From JBBEAM01 sp942491105 (GTDB lineage Bacteria; Pseudomonadota; Alphaproteobacteria; Kiloniellales; DSM-21159), in contig CALNZX010000001.1 in NCBI GenBank assembly GCA_942491105.1, forward strand, positions 496,001-560,000: a stretch of 64,000 bases of DNA, written 5' to 3'. Each line of letters starts with the position of its first letter. The first letter of the stretch is position 1. A program made the position numbers and the translations under genes. Under the pieces are notes generated by a model. The model did not search any database and was not told where the DNA came from. It was given only the letters and a program-made list of their open reading frames with translations. Shown here piece by piece: positions 50,428-58,904 of this stretch.

Positions 50428-51587
50428 TGTACTTTGGATTGCACGTCGAAGATTTTGCGGTGTTCATCCAGCGCGTATCGGTCCGTCATGCCGGCGATGT
50501 AGTCGGCGACATGGCGTGCCCGCTGGGTATCGTTGCCGGTCTTTGCCTTGGCCTGCCAAAGCTCCGGCAGGCACTCGGGCTCTTCCATGTAGAGGGTGAA
50601 GAGCTCCTTGACCACGCGGCGCGCCTTGGAGGTCATGCGATTGACCTTGTAGTGCCGGTACATCCGGTTGAACAGGAAGTCCCGAAGGGCGCGCTCGTTG
50701 TTACGCATCTGCACGGAAAAAGCAATCAGCGGCTCCCCCGCCCGGCGCACGGCTTCGGCGCTGTCCGGCCTGTGCTTTTCCAGGCGTTTCCGGCTTTCGC
50801 GCAAGACGTCATGCACCATGGCATTGATCAGCCTGCGCACCGCCTCGTGTTTCAGGCGGTCGGCGGTGTTGTCGTCGGCGCGGGATTCCGCCTCGGCGAA
50901 AACCTCGTTCACCAGCGGGACGTCCTTCAGATCGTCCATGGTGAACAACCCGGCGCGCAGACCGTCGTCGATATCGTGGTTGTTGTAGGCGATATCGTCG
51001 GACAAGGCCGCCACCTGGGCTTCGGCGCTGGCATAGGTTTCCAGTTCGAGATCCCAGTGCCCGTTGAACGCGGCCACGCTTGGGCGCGCGCCGCTGACCG
51101 GCCCGTTGTGCTTGACGATCCCCTCCAGGGTTTCCCAGGTCAGGTTGAGACCGTCGAAGCCGTAGTAGCGTTCCTCGAGCAGGGTCAGGTGGCGGAAGGT
51201 CTGCTCGTTGTGATCGAAGCCGCCATAGGGCGCCATCACCTCGTCCAGGGCATCCTCGCCGGCATGGCCGAAGGGCGTATGGCCCAAATCATGGGCCAGG
51301 GCCAGGGTTTCCGCGAGGTCCTCGTTCAGCCCGAGCTGACGGCAGATCGAGCGGGCGATCTGCGCCACCTCGATGGAATGGGTCAGCCGGGTGCGGTAGT
51401 GGTCGCCTTCGTGGAACACGAACACCTGGGTCTTGTACTGCAGCCGCCGGAAAGCGCGGGAATGGATAATCCGGTCGCGGTCGCGCTGAAAGTCCGAGCG
51501 AGTCGGACTGGTGGGCTCCTTGACCAGACGGCCCCGGCTGGCATCCGGGCGGCAGGCGAAATCGGCGAGAAGATTGGAATCGCTCAT
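50424..51587 (-). CDS. dgt: Deoxyguanosinetriphosphate triphosphohydrolase-like protein
   Basis: 387-residue HD-domain protein that hydrolyses dNTPs to deoxynucleosides and triphosphate. The N-terminus has the family pattern RSDFQRDRDRIIHSRAFRRLQYKTQVF. HD residues lie in THSIEVAQIAR and ALAHDLGHTPFGHAGE, with a later DDIAYNNHDIDDGLR. The ATG at 51587 starts the conserved sequence. First gene of a dgt-argS-SPOR-nagZ chain, divergent from erpA. Confidence 0.93.
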   Translation of the reverse strand: MSDSNLLADFACRPDASRGRLVKEPTSPTRSDFQRDRDRIIHSRAFRRLQYKTQVFVFHEGDHYRTRLTHSIEVAQIARSICRQLGLNEDLAETLALAHDLGHTPFGHAGEDALDEVMAPYGGFDHNEQTFRHLTLLEERYYGFDGLNLTWETLEGIVKHNGPVSGARPSVAAFNGHWDLELETYASAEAQVAALSDDIAYNNHDIDDGLRAGLFTMDDLKDVPLVNEVFAEAESRADDNTADRLKHEAVRRLINAMVHDVLRESRKRLEKHRPDSAEAVRRAGEPLIAFSVQMRNNERALRDFLFNRMYRHYKVNRMTSKARRVVKELFTLYMEEPECLPELWQAKAKTGNDTQRARHVADYIAGMTDRYALDEHRKIFDVQSKVQ

Positions 51588-51715
51588 GGCGGCGACACTA
51601 CGCGGGAATCCGCCGGGAACCAAGGGCTTCCAGGCGGTTTGCGCGCGTCCTCGCCATGAAGACGCCCTTTGACAGAAGCCCGCGACTACCTACATAACTC
51701 TTCAGGATGACAAAG

Positions 51716-52087
51716 ATGCAAACCACGGCTGAAACCACGCCTCCAGCGCCCACCGGCGCCGTTCCCTTCGTCGTGACGGAAAACGCCGCCAAGCGCATCG
51801 CGTTTCTCGCACGCGAGGAAGGCGATAGCGGCTTGATGCTGCGGGTCACGGTCTCCGGCGGCGGCTGCTCCGGATTTCAGTATGGCTTCGAATTCGACAA
51901 CAGCGTCAACGAAGACGACCGGGTCGCCGAACGCGACGGCGCCAAGGTTGTGATCGACGAAGTTTCCCTGGAGCTGCTCAACGGCGCCGAGATCGACTTC
52001 GTCGAGGATCTGATGGGCGCCTATTTCCGGATCAACAATCCCAACGCCACCTCCTCCTGCGGTTGCGGCACCAGCTTCTCGATCTGA
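51716..52087 (+). CDS. erpA: Iron-sulfur cluster insertion protein, A-type carrier
   Basis: 123 residues. The cysteine ligands of A-type carriers are GGGCSGFQYGF (one Cys) and SSCGCGTSFSI (two Cys) at the C-terminus. Delivers clusters to target enzymes, such as those of the isoprenoid pathway or complex I. Two starts fit: 51707 or 51716; I prefer 51716 because AGGA lies 8 bases upstream. Divergent from dgt. Confidence 0.93.
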   Translation: MQTTAETTPPAPTGAVPFVVTENAAKRIAFLAREEGDSGLMLRVTVSGGGCSGFQYGFEFDNSVNEDDRVAERDGAKVVIDEVSLELLNGAEIDFVEDLMGAYFRINNPNATSSCGCGTSFSI

Positions 52088-52171
52088 CCGCCCATTCCCC
52101 TCGGTTTTTCGTCTGAATTGCCAGCGCTGCCGTGCTATGCCTGGGCTCTAGGCAGCAAGATGGGATAGCCG

Positions 52172-52948
52172 ATGGTCAAGGTCGCCTCCTGGAACGTCAA
52201 TTCGATCAAGGCGCGTCTGCGGAACGTGCTGGACTGGGTCGCCTCGGCCAAGCCCGACGTCCTGCTGCTGCAGGAGATCAAGTGTCAGACCGAGAACTTC
52301 CCGCGCCTCGAGTTCGAGGCCGAAGGCTATAGTTGCGCCGTGGTCGGCCAGAAGTCCTACAACGGCGTCGCCGTGCTCTCGCGCGGCGAGATAGACGTCA
52401 TCGAGGAAGTCCTACCCGGCGGCGGCGAGGAGGAGCAGGCCCGCTACCTCGAGGTCGAGACCTGCGGCATCCACGCCGCGTCGATCTACCTGCCCAACGG
52501 CAACCCGGTCGCCAGCGACAAGTTCCCCTACAAGCTCGGCTGGATGGAGCGGCTGCATGCCCATGCCGAAGCGCTGCGCCGCAATGAACGGCCGGTTGTG
52601 CTTGGCGGCGACTACAACGTGATTCTCGAGCCGCGCGATTGCTACGACCCGAAAGCCTGGGAAGGCGACGCCCTGTTCCGCCCGGAAAGCCGCAGCGCCC
52701 TGCGCGGCATTCTTAATCTTGGCTACAGCGACGCCCTGCGTGCGCTGCATCCCGGAAAGGAACGGGCCTTTACCTTCTGGGATTACCAAGGCGGCGCCTG
52801 GGACCAGGATAACGGCATCCGCATCGATCATCTGCTGCTCTCGCCACAGGCCGCCGACCGCCTAGAGGCCTGCGAGATCGACAAGGGCCCGCGCGGCCAG
52901 GAAAAAGCTTCGGATCATACGCCGATCTGGTGCGAGCTTTCCGACTAG
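52172..52948 (+). CDS. xth: Exodeoxyribonuclease III
   Basis: AP endonuclease and 3'-exonuclease of base-excision repair. 258 residues with the endonuclease/exonuclease/phosphatase fold: MVKVASWNVNSIKARL, LLLQEIKCQ (catalytic Glu), LGGDYNVI, and GIRIDHLLLS plus DHTPIWCEL (catalytic Asp/His). Length standard; begins 84 bases after erpA. Confidence 0.95.
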   Translation: MVKVASWNVNSIKARLRNVLDWVASAKPDVLLLQEIKCQTENFPRLEFEAEGYSCAVVGQKSYNGVAVLSRGEIDVIEEVLPGGGEEEQARYLEVETCGIHAASIYLPNGNPVASDKFPYKLGWMERLHAHAEALRRNERPVVLGGDYNVILEPRDCYDPKAWEGDALFRPESRSALRGILNLGYSDALRALHPGKERAFTFWDYQGGAWDQDNGIRIDHLLLSPQAADRLEACEIDKGPRGQEKASDHTPIWCELSD

Positions 52949-52970
52949 CGGCCGCGGGAACGCAACAGAG

Positions 52971-53759
52971 ATGTTCCTTCCCCTTTACGACAGCTATCCG
53001 CGCATCCTGATCCGTCACCCCTGGGTGACCTACGCCATCATCGCCGCCAGCTGCTTCCTGTTCCTGGTCGAGATCAGCGAGGGCCAGCGCGCCTATTTCG
53101 AGACAATCTACGGCTACGGCATGATTCCCGCCGTGCTCTTCGGGGAAAAGGAACTGCCCCCGGAGCTCTATCAAATCCCCGCCGCCCTTACGGTCCTGAG
53201 CTCAATGTTCCTGCATGGCGACACCATGCACCTGGCAGGCAACATGCTGTATCTCTGGGTGTTCGGCGACAACATCGAAGACTCCATGGGCCACAAGCGT
53301 TTCACGGCCTTCTATCTGATTGGCGGGGTTGCCGCGGCCTTGGTGCACGCGCTCTCGGAGCCCGGCTCCCAGGTGCCGACGATCGGCGCCAGCGGGGCCA
53401 TTTCCGCGGTGCTCGGCGGTTACCTGGTGCTGCATCCACGGGCCAAGGTGCTGACCCCAGTGCTGTGGATTCCGCTGATGCTGCCGGCTTGGGTTCTGCT
53501 CGGTTTGTGGTTCGGATTCCAATTCTGGATGGCGGGCAGCGACCCCGGGGCCGGAGGCGGCGTCGCCTGGTGGGCGCATATCGGCGGCTTCGTCGTCGGA
53601 GCCGTCCTCGTCGTGTTCTTCCGTCACAAGACGATCCGGCTATGGGGCGGTCTGGCCCCGCCAACGGGCCTCAGGATGACCGAGCGCAAGCACTGGGGGC
53701 GCAAACCGAGGGCGCGGCAGAACGCGGACGACCCGCCGAAGGGCCCCTGGACAGGCTAG
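52971..53759 (+). CDS. Rhomboid-family intramembrane serine protease
   Basis: 262 residues with about six transmembrane helices. Catalytic features: HLAGNMLYLWVFG (HxxxN), GASGAISAV (serine nucleophile) and AHIGGFVVG (histidine). Cleaves membrane proteins within the bilayer; substrate unknown. Starts 22 bases after xth, so co-transcribed. Ends with a basic tail. It overlaps the convergent M81 gene by four bases. Confidence 0.91.
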   Translation: MFLPLYDSYPRILIRHPWVTYAIIAASCFLFLVEISEGQRAYFETIYGYGMIPAVLFGEKELPPELYQIPAALTVLSSMFLHGDTMHLAGNMLYLWVFGDNIEDSMGHKRFTAFYLIGGVAAALVHALSEPGSQVPTIGASGAISAVLGGYLVLHPRAKVLTPVLWIPLMLPAWVLLGLWFGFQFWMAGSDPGAGGGVAWWAHIGGFVVGAVLVVFFRHKTIRLWGGLAPPTGLRMTERKHWGRKPRARQNADDPPKGPWTG

Positions 53760-55273
53760 GCCTGCGCGCCGCCGCTCCGCGGCCCTTGGCTTACCGGCCC
53801 GCCCGGCATCAACCGCACCCCGGGACGCAGGTTCCTGTACGCCAGATCGCGATGATCGACCGGATTGGGGCCCGGCGCTGCTGCGACGATCACCTCGGCG
53901 GCGATCGGCTGGAAATCTGCGCGGAAATGCACCGAGGACTTCACCGCCACGATCCCCCGCTCCCTCGGCTCGACCCCTAAATGCCGAAACATCTCCTGGT
54001 CGGCGGCTTGCTGTTTGCTCGAGGTCAGCAGCACCTCGACGCCGCCAAGGCGCAGCCGTGCCATGGGGCCAAGCTGCATCCGCGCGCCCTTGTAGAAGGG
54101 GCCGGTGCCGGTGAAGCTGCCGTCGCCCAGGGCGACGATCTCGAATTTGGCCTGAAAGGGCGCGTGGTCTGGCAGACCGGAAATCGACCCCAGGGAAAAG
54201 TCGATGCTGCCGCCCTGCCCCGCCGCATGGGCCGCCGCCGCTGAAGCCGGGTCGTAGAGCAGGCCGAGCACCGCGTCGGGCGCATTCTGCGCCACCAGCT
54301 CGACCAGCAAGCCCACGGTGTCCCCATTGCCGCCGGCGCCGGGATTGTCCTGGGTGTCGGCAATGACAATGGGCGTCCTGCCCTTGGCCGCCTGCGCGAT
54401 GGCGTAGGCGACGGCGTCGCCGGCCCCATAGATCCCACCGGCGAACTCGGCTTCGCGGGCCAGGATGGCGGCACAGTAATCATCGGCCAGGGAATCGGCT
54501 TCCGCCTGGTGGCCCGCATAGACCTGTACCGACGGGCCGCAGTGGAAGATATCCGCCGGCCCGAAACCAGCATTGAAGGAGGCGCTGACCGCCCCGCTCC
54601 GCTCCAGCTCGCCAAGCTGCCGATAGAGACTCCCGGCGGGATCGACCATGGTGCAGCCGCCGGTCAGCGGGATCAGGAAGGGCAGTTGCCGGTAGGCACG
54701 CCCCGCCACCTGCCCCTGGCTCAACAACCGTTGCAGATAGTGCGCGCAGCGCGCGCCCGTCGCCGCCATGTCGACATGAGGATAGGTGCGGTAGGAGATC
54801 AGGACATCGCTCAGTTTGAACATCTCCGGGGTGACGTTGGCGTGGAGATCCAGGCTGACGACGATGGGCAGGTCGCCGACCAGCGCGCGCACCCGGCGCA
54901 GGATCTCCCCCTCGCCGTCCTGCAGATGCTCGGTCACCATGGCGCCGTGCAGATCGAGATAGACGCCATCCAAGCCCCGCGCGGACTCAAGATCCTCGAG
55001 TATCTGCGCGACGATGCGCTCGAAGGCATCCTCGGTCACCTGCGCAGAGGGTGTCGCCTGAGCCCAGGAGAGCGGCACCAGATCGAAACCAAGCTCCTTG
55101 GCTTTCGCGCAGAAGCCGGCGATCGGAATGTTGATGCCCGCGATGGCCGGCAACAGCTTCTCGCCCCGCGTCAGCCCAGGCCAGGCGCCCGCCGTGGTGA
55201 AATCCTCGTAGGTCGCCTTGGAGGGCGCGAAGGTATTGGTCTCGTGCTGAAAGCCGCCGACGGCGATGCGCAT
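53756..55273 (-). CDS. M81-family metallopeptidase (MlrC-like)
   Basis: 505 residues resembling MlrC (DUF1485/M81), the last enzyme of microcystin breakdown, though most homologs act on unknown peptides or amides. Visible motifs: GGFQHETNTFAP at the N-terminus, LDLHGAMVTEHLQDGEGE near 105-122, VSLDLHANVTPEM near 139-151 and DTQDNPGAGGNGDT near 303-316, carrying the predicted metal ligands. Follows an EamA transporter gene by 12 bases and ilvD beyond, so it is the third gene of that operon. A scavenging role is inferred. Confidence 0.83.
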   Translation of the reverse strand: MRIAVGGFQHETNTFAPSKATYEDFTTAGAWPGLTRGEKLLPAIAGINIPIAGFCAKAKELGFDLVPLSWAQATPSAQVTEDAFERIVAQILEDLESARGLDGVYLDLHGAMVTEHLQDGEGEILRRVRALVGDLPIVVSLDLHANVTPEMFKLSDVLISYRTYPHVDMAATGARCAHYLQRLLSQGQVAGRAYRQLPFLIPLTGGCTMVDPAGSLYRQLGELERSGAVSASFNAGFGPADIFHCGPSVQVYAGHQAEADSLADDYCAAILAREAEFAGGIYGAGDAVAYAIAQAAKGRTPIVIADTQDNPGAGGNGDTVGLLVELVAQNAPDAVLGLLYDPASAAAAHAAGQGGSIDFSLGSISGLPDHAPFQAKFEIVALGDGSFTGTGPFYKGARMQLGPMARLRLGGVEVLLTSSKQQAADQEMFRHLGVEPRERGIVAVKSSVHFRADFQPIAAEVIVAAAPGPNPVDHRDLAYRNLRPGVRLMPGGPVSQGPRSGGAQA

Positions 55274-55285
55274 GACTGTTCCCTG

Positions 55286-56182
55286 TTAGCTGGCGCGCAG
55301 GCGCGCGATGGAGTTGAAGGCCACGGCGGTGATCACAACGCCGCCGCCGATCAGCGTCAAGCTCGAGGGCACTTCCCCAACGCCAATCCAAACCCAGAGG
55401 GGGGCCAGGATGACCTGAATGCGGGCAAAGAAGGCGATCTCCCCCGCCGGAACGTGCTGGGCGCCGAAGGTGATCAGAACGTACTGAAAGCCGAGCTGCA
55501 CCACGCCGAACACCGTCGCCACGCTCAGATCCCAACCGGAAATCTCGAAGCTCGGTGCCATCGCCGCGGATACGAACAGGATGATCACCCCCGCCATGGC
55601 GATCGCCGGCAGGGAATCGTGGGTCTTGGCCGCACGCATGCCAACCAGGGTCAGCGAGAAGGACAGCATCATGACCAGGGACAGTGCGATTCCGAGCAGG
55701 GACCCGCCGTCGAGCCCCTCCCAGACCATCAGGCTGACGCCGAGCACCGCGACCCCCATGGCTACCCAGGTGGTCAGTGGAAGTTTCTCCCTGAGGAAAA
55801 ACCAGGCCAGCAGCGAAGCGAACAGCGGCGTGGTGCTGCCGATGAAAACCACCTGCGCGACCGTGGTTTCTATCAGCGCGAAAACGAAGGTGACGAAGGC
55901 GCAGCTCATGGTCAGGGAAATCAGCAGGCCGGAACGGCCCAGGGCCATGAACGCCATGGGCAGGCGGCGGCCATAGCGCCAGCCGAGAAAGACCGCCATG
56001 AACGCCAGAAAAGCCGCCATGCGGTAGAACAGCAGCGTCCAGCCGTCCACCGCTTCTACCAGGCGCACAAGAATCCCCGCCAGGGAGGTAAAGACCCCTG
56101 AAACGATTACTCCGGATAAGCCGAGACGATAGTTCGTCGCGGCCCGGTCGACGCTTGAGTTGGGCGCGGAGCTGCCGCTCAA
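55286..56182 (-). CDS. EamA/DMT-family membrane transporter
   Basis: 298 residues, about ten transmembrane helices in two EamA repeats (first around residues 15-145, second around 160-290). Family features include IVSGVFTSLAGILVRLVEA, FVFALIETTVAQVVFIGSTTPLFASLLAWFFLRE and FGVVQLGFQYVLITFGAQHVPAGE. Probably an exporter of small metabolites. The start is uncertain: TTG at 56182, one base past the ilvD stop, gives the usual length and suggests coupled translation. No ATG fits, and a longer frame lies inside ilvD. Confidence 0.8.
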   Translation of the reverse strand: MSGSSAPNSSVDRAATNYRLGLSGVIVSGVFTSLAGILVRLVEAVDGWTLLFYRMAAFLAFMAVFLGWRYGRRLPMAFMALGRSGLLISLTMSCAFVTFVFALIETTVAQVVFIGSTTPLFASLLAWFFLREKLPLTTWVAMGVAVLGVSLMVWEGLDGGSLLGIALSLVMMLSFSLTLVGMRAAKTHDSLPAIAMAGVIILFVSAAMAPSFEISGWDLSVATVFGVVQLGFQYVLITFGAQHVPAGEIAFFARIQVILAPLWVWIGVGEVPSSLTLIGGGVVITAVAFNSIARLRAS

Positions 56183-56183
56183 A

Positions 56184-57917
56184 TTAGATGTCGGCGTAGC
56201 AGTGGGTCTCCGCCTTGCCGCCTGGATGCGTGACCGCTCCCTTCTCGGCGCTGCCGACCAGCTGGGCGTACTTCCAGAGCGCGCCCGATTGGAAATCATG
56301 TTCGCGCGGCGTCCAGTTCTTGCGGCGCGCGTCCAGTTCGGCGTCGCTCAGTTCGACCTCCAAGGTTCCCGCCTCGGCATCGATGGTGATGATGTCGCCA
56401 TCCTTGAGCAATCCGATGGGCCCGCCGACGGCGGCTTCGGGCGCGACGTGGCCGATACAGAAACCGCGAGTCGCGCCGGAGAAACGGCCATCGGTGATCA
56501 GCGCCACCTTACCGCCTGTGCCTTGCCCATAGAGCGCGGCGGTGGTCGCCAGCATCTCGCGCATACCGGGGCCGCCCTTCGGCCCTTCGTAGCGAATCAC
56601 GAAGACGTCGCCGGCCTCGTACTTCTTCTCCTGAACCGCGCGGAAGGCATCTTCCTCGCAATCGAAGCAGCGCGCCGGACCGGAGAACTTATGACTCTCC
56701 AAGCCGGCGACCTTCACAATCGCGCCCTCGCGGGCAAGGTTGCCCTTGAGACCAACCACGCCGCCGGTCGGCAGAATCGGATTGCTGACCGGACGGATCA
56801 CGTCCTGGTCGGTCGGAAAGACCACGTCCTTAAGGTTCTCGGCCAGGGTCTTGCCGGTGACGGTGATGCAGTCGCCGTGCAGGTAGCCGCCGTCGAGCAG
56901 GACCTTGAGCAGGACTGGCACGCCGCCAATCTCGAACATGTCCTTGGCGACATACTTGCCGCCGGGCTTCAGGTCGGCGATGTAGGGGGTCTTCTTGAAG
57001 ATCTCCGCGACATCGTGCAGATCGAAGTCGATACCGCACTCATGGGCGATGGCCGGGAGATGCAGTCCGGCGTTGGTCGAGCCGCCGGACGCCGCCACCA
57101 CCGTCGCCGCGTTCTCCAGCGCCTTGCGGGTCACGATATCGCGCGGCCGCAGGTTCTTCTCGATCAGGGTCATCACCGCCTGGCCCGACGCGATCGCGTA
57201 TTCGTCGCGGGTCTCGTAGGGAGCCGGAGCGCCGGCCGAGCCGGGCAGCGCCAGGCCCATGGCCTCGGAGACGCAGGCCATGGTGTTGGCCGTGAACTGG
57301 CCGCCGCAGGAGCCGGCGGAGGGACAGGCGACACATTCCAGATCGTGCAGCTCATCGTCGCTCATATTTCCGGCGCCGTGGGCGCCGACCGCTTCGAAGA
57401 CGTCCTGCACGGTGACGTCCTTGCCCTTGTGACGGCCGGGGAGAATCGAACCGCCATACATGAAGACGCTGGGGACGTTGAGTCGGCACATCACCATCAT
57501 CATGCCGGGGAGCGACTTGTCGCAGCCGGCCAAGCCGACCAGTCCGTCGTAGCAGTGGCCGCGCATGGTCAGCTCCACGGAATCCGCGATGGCCTCGCGG
57601 CTGACCAGGGAGGACTTCATCCCCTGATGTCCCATGGCGATGCCGTCGGTCACGGTGATGGTGGTGAATTCGCGCGGGGTTCCCTGGGCTTCGCGGACGC
57701 CGACCTTGACCGCCTGGGCCTGGCGCGACAGCGAGATGTTGCAGGGCGCGGCCTCGTTCCAGCAGGTCGCGACGCCGACGAAGGGCTGCGCGATCTCTTC
57801 CTCGGTCATGCCCATGGCGTAGTAGTAGGAACGATGCGGCGCCTTGTCCGGGCCAACCGAAACGTGGCGGCTCGGCAGTTTGGCCTTATCGAATTTACGC
57901 TTTTCATCCAACGGCAT
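56184..57917 (-). CDS. ilvD: Dihydroxy-acid dehydratase
   Basis: Third step of valine, leucine and isoleucine synthesis: dehydrates 2,3-dihydroxy acids to 2-oxo acids using an iron-sulfur cluster. 577 residues with GVATCWNEAAPCN near 47-59, LVGLAGCDKSLPGMMM near 125-140, CPSAGSCGGQFTANTM near 191-206 and the C-terminal TDGRFSGATRG region. The cysteines are the cluster ligands. First gene of ilvD-EamA-M81, divergent from a DDAH-like gene. Confidence 0.96.
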   Translation of the reverse strand: MPLDEKRKFDKAKLPSRHVSVGPDKAPHRSYYYAMGMTEEEIAQPFVGVATCWNEAAPCNISLSRQAQAVKVGVREAQGTPREFTTITVTDGIAMGHQGMKSSLVSREAIADSVELTMRGHCYDGLVGLAGCDKSLPGMMMVMCRLNVPSVFMYGGSILPGRHKGKDVTVQDVFEAVGAHGAGNMSDDELHDLECVACPSAGSCGGQFTANTMACVSEAMGLALPGSAGAPAPYETRDEYAIASGQAVMTLIEKNLRPRDIVTRKALENAATVVAASGGSTNAGLHLPAIAHECGIDFDLHDVAEIFKKTPYIADLKPGGKYVAKDMFEIGGVPVLLKVLLDGGYLHGDCITVTGKTLAENLKDVVFPTDQDVIRPVSNPILPTGGVVGLKGNLAREGAIVKVAGLESHKFSGPARCFDCEEDAFRAVQEKKYEAGDVFVIRYEGPKGGPGMREMLATTAALYGQGTGGKVALITDGRFSGATRGFCIGHVAPEAAVGGPIGLLKDGDIITIDAEAGTLEVELSDAELDARRKNWTPREHDFQSGALWKYAQLVGSAEKGAVTHPGGKAETHCYADI

Positions 57918-57945
57918 GACGGCTCTCCCTTTTCTTATCTATGCA

Positions 57946-57993
57946 GGCGGGCGGCAGGATAGCCTTGCCGCTGCGGCCCGCCCACCGCTTTTT
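57946..57993 (+). terminator. Hairpin with T-run between ilvD and the DDAH-like gene
   Basis: GGCGGGC and GCCCGCC arms enclose a second pair (CGGCA/TGCCG type), followed on the plus strand by TTTTT. On the minus strand it forms a strong hairpin in the ilvD leader without a T-run. No plus-strand gene ends here, so it may stop antisense transcription or act as an mRNA leader structure for ilvD. Confidence 0.4.
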
Positions 57994-58043
57994 CGGAATA
58001 ATCGTCTTGCGCGCAGCGGGCAGCAGACCTAAGGATCGCCGCC

Positions 58044-58904
58044 ATGCTGAACGAGTACGCACCGCTGAAGAAGGTGGCCCTGCGCCACGCCAGGGACGCC
58101 TTCGCCGGGCCCGACAAGCTCGCCGCCGAGTGGCGGGAGCTCAACTACCACCGCCAGCCGGATTTCGAGGCGGCCCTGGCCGAGTACGAGGCCTTCGCCG
58201 GGATTATCGAGACCGCCGGTGCCGAGATCCTCTGGCTGCCGCGGCACCAGGCCCTGACCCTGGATTCAATCTACGTGCGCGATGCCACGGCGCTGACGCC
58301 GGCGGGCTTCCTCCCCTGCCCCCTGGGCAAGGCGGCGCGGCGCCCGGAAGCGGAGATCGCGGCGGAACACTATGCCGCCGCGGGGATCGAGCTGGCCGGA
58401 AACCTTCCAGCAGGCGCCAAGCTTGAAGGCGGCGACATGGTCTGGCTCGACGACAAAACCTGCGTGATCGGCGAGGGCTATCGCACCAACGCCCAGGCTA
58501 TCCAAGCTTTCGCGGCGCTCTGCGGCCCGGAGGTCGAAGTCGTCAGCGTCCCCCTGCCTCACTACAAGGGTCCATCGGACGTCTTTCACCTGATGTCGAT
58601 GCTCAGCCCCGTGGACGCGGATCTGGCGGTGGTCTATTCACCGCTGCTGCCGGTGCCCTTCCGCAATTGGCTGATCGCGCGCGGCCTGTCCTTCGTCGAG
58701 GTTCCCGAAGAGGAGTTCGCCTCCATGGCCTGCAACGTGCTGGCCCTGGCGCCGCGCCGCGTCGTCATGCTCGAAGGCAACCCGATCACGCAGCAACGCC
58801 TGGAAGCCGCCGGTTGCGAGGTGCTCACCTACAAAGGCGAGGAAATCTCGCGCAAGGGCGAAGGCGGTCCAACCTGTCTGACCCGGCCCTTGGAGCGCGG
58901 CTAA
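58044..58904 (+). CDS. Dimethylarginine dimethylaminohydrolase-like / amidinotransferase-family hydrolase
   Basis: 286-residue protein of the guanidino-modifying superfamily, which splits arginine-like guanidines through a cysteine thiouronium intermediate. The catalytic cysteine C278 (GGPTCLTRPL), histidine H182 (SDVFHLMSML) and substrate carboxylates E128/D131 (KLEGGDMVW) and D80 (IYVRDATA) are visible. Length fits a bacterial DDAH (methylarginine to citrulline). Which guanidine is used cannot be settled here. It is monocistronic and ends overlapping convergent valS. Confidence 0.83.
   Translation: MLNEYAPLKKVALRHARDAFAGPDKLAAEWRELNYHRQPDFEAALAEYEAFAGIIETAGAEILWLPRHQALTLDSIYVRDATALTPAGFLPCPLGKAARRPEAEIAAEHYAAAGIELAGNLPAGAKLEGGDMVWLDDKTCVIGEGYRTNAQAIQAFAALCGPEVEVVSVPLPHYKGPSDVFHLMSMLSPVDADLAVVYSPLLPVPFRNWLIARGLSFVEVPEEEFASMACNVLALAPRRVVMLEGNPITQQRLEAAGCEVLTYKGEEISRKGEGGPTCLTRPLERG

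Noticed and set aside
57918..58043. Branched-chain amino acid attenuator or riboswitch for ilvD
   Set aside because: No leader peptide with Ile/Val/Leu runs and no recognised riboswitch core; only a hairpin is present.
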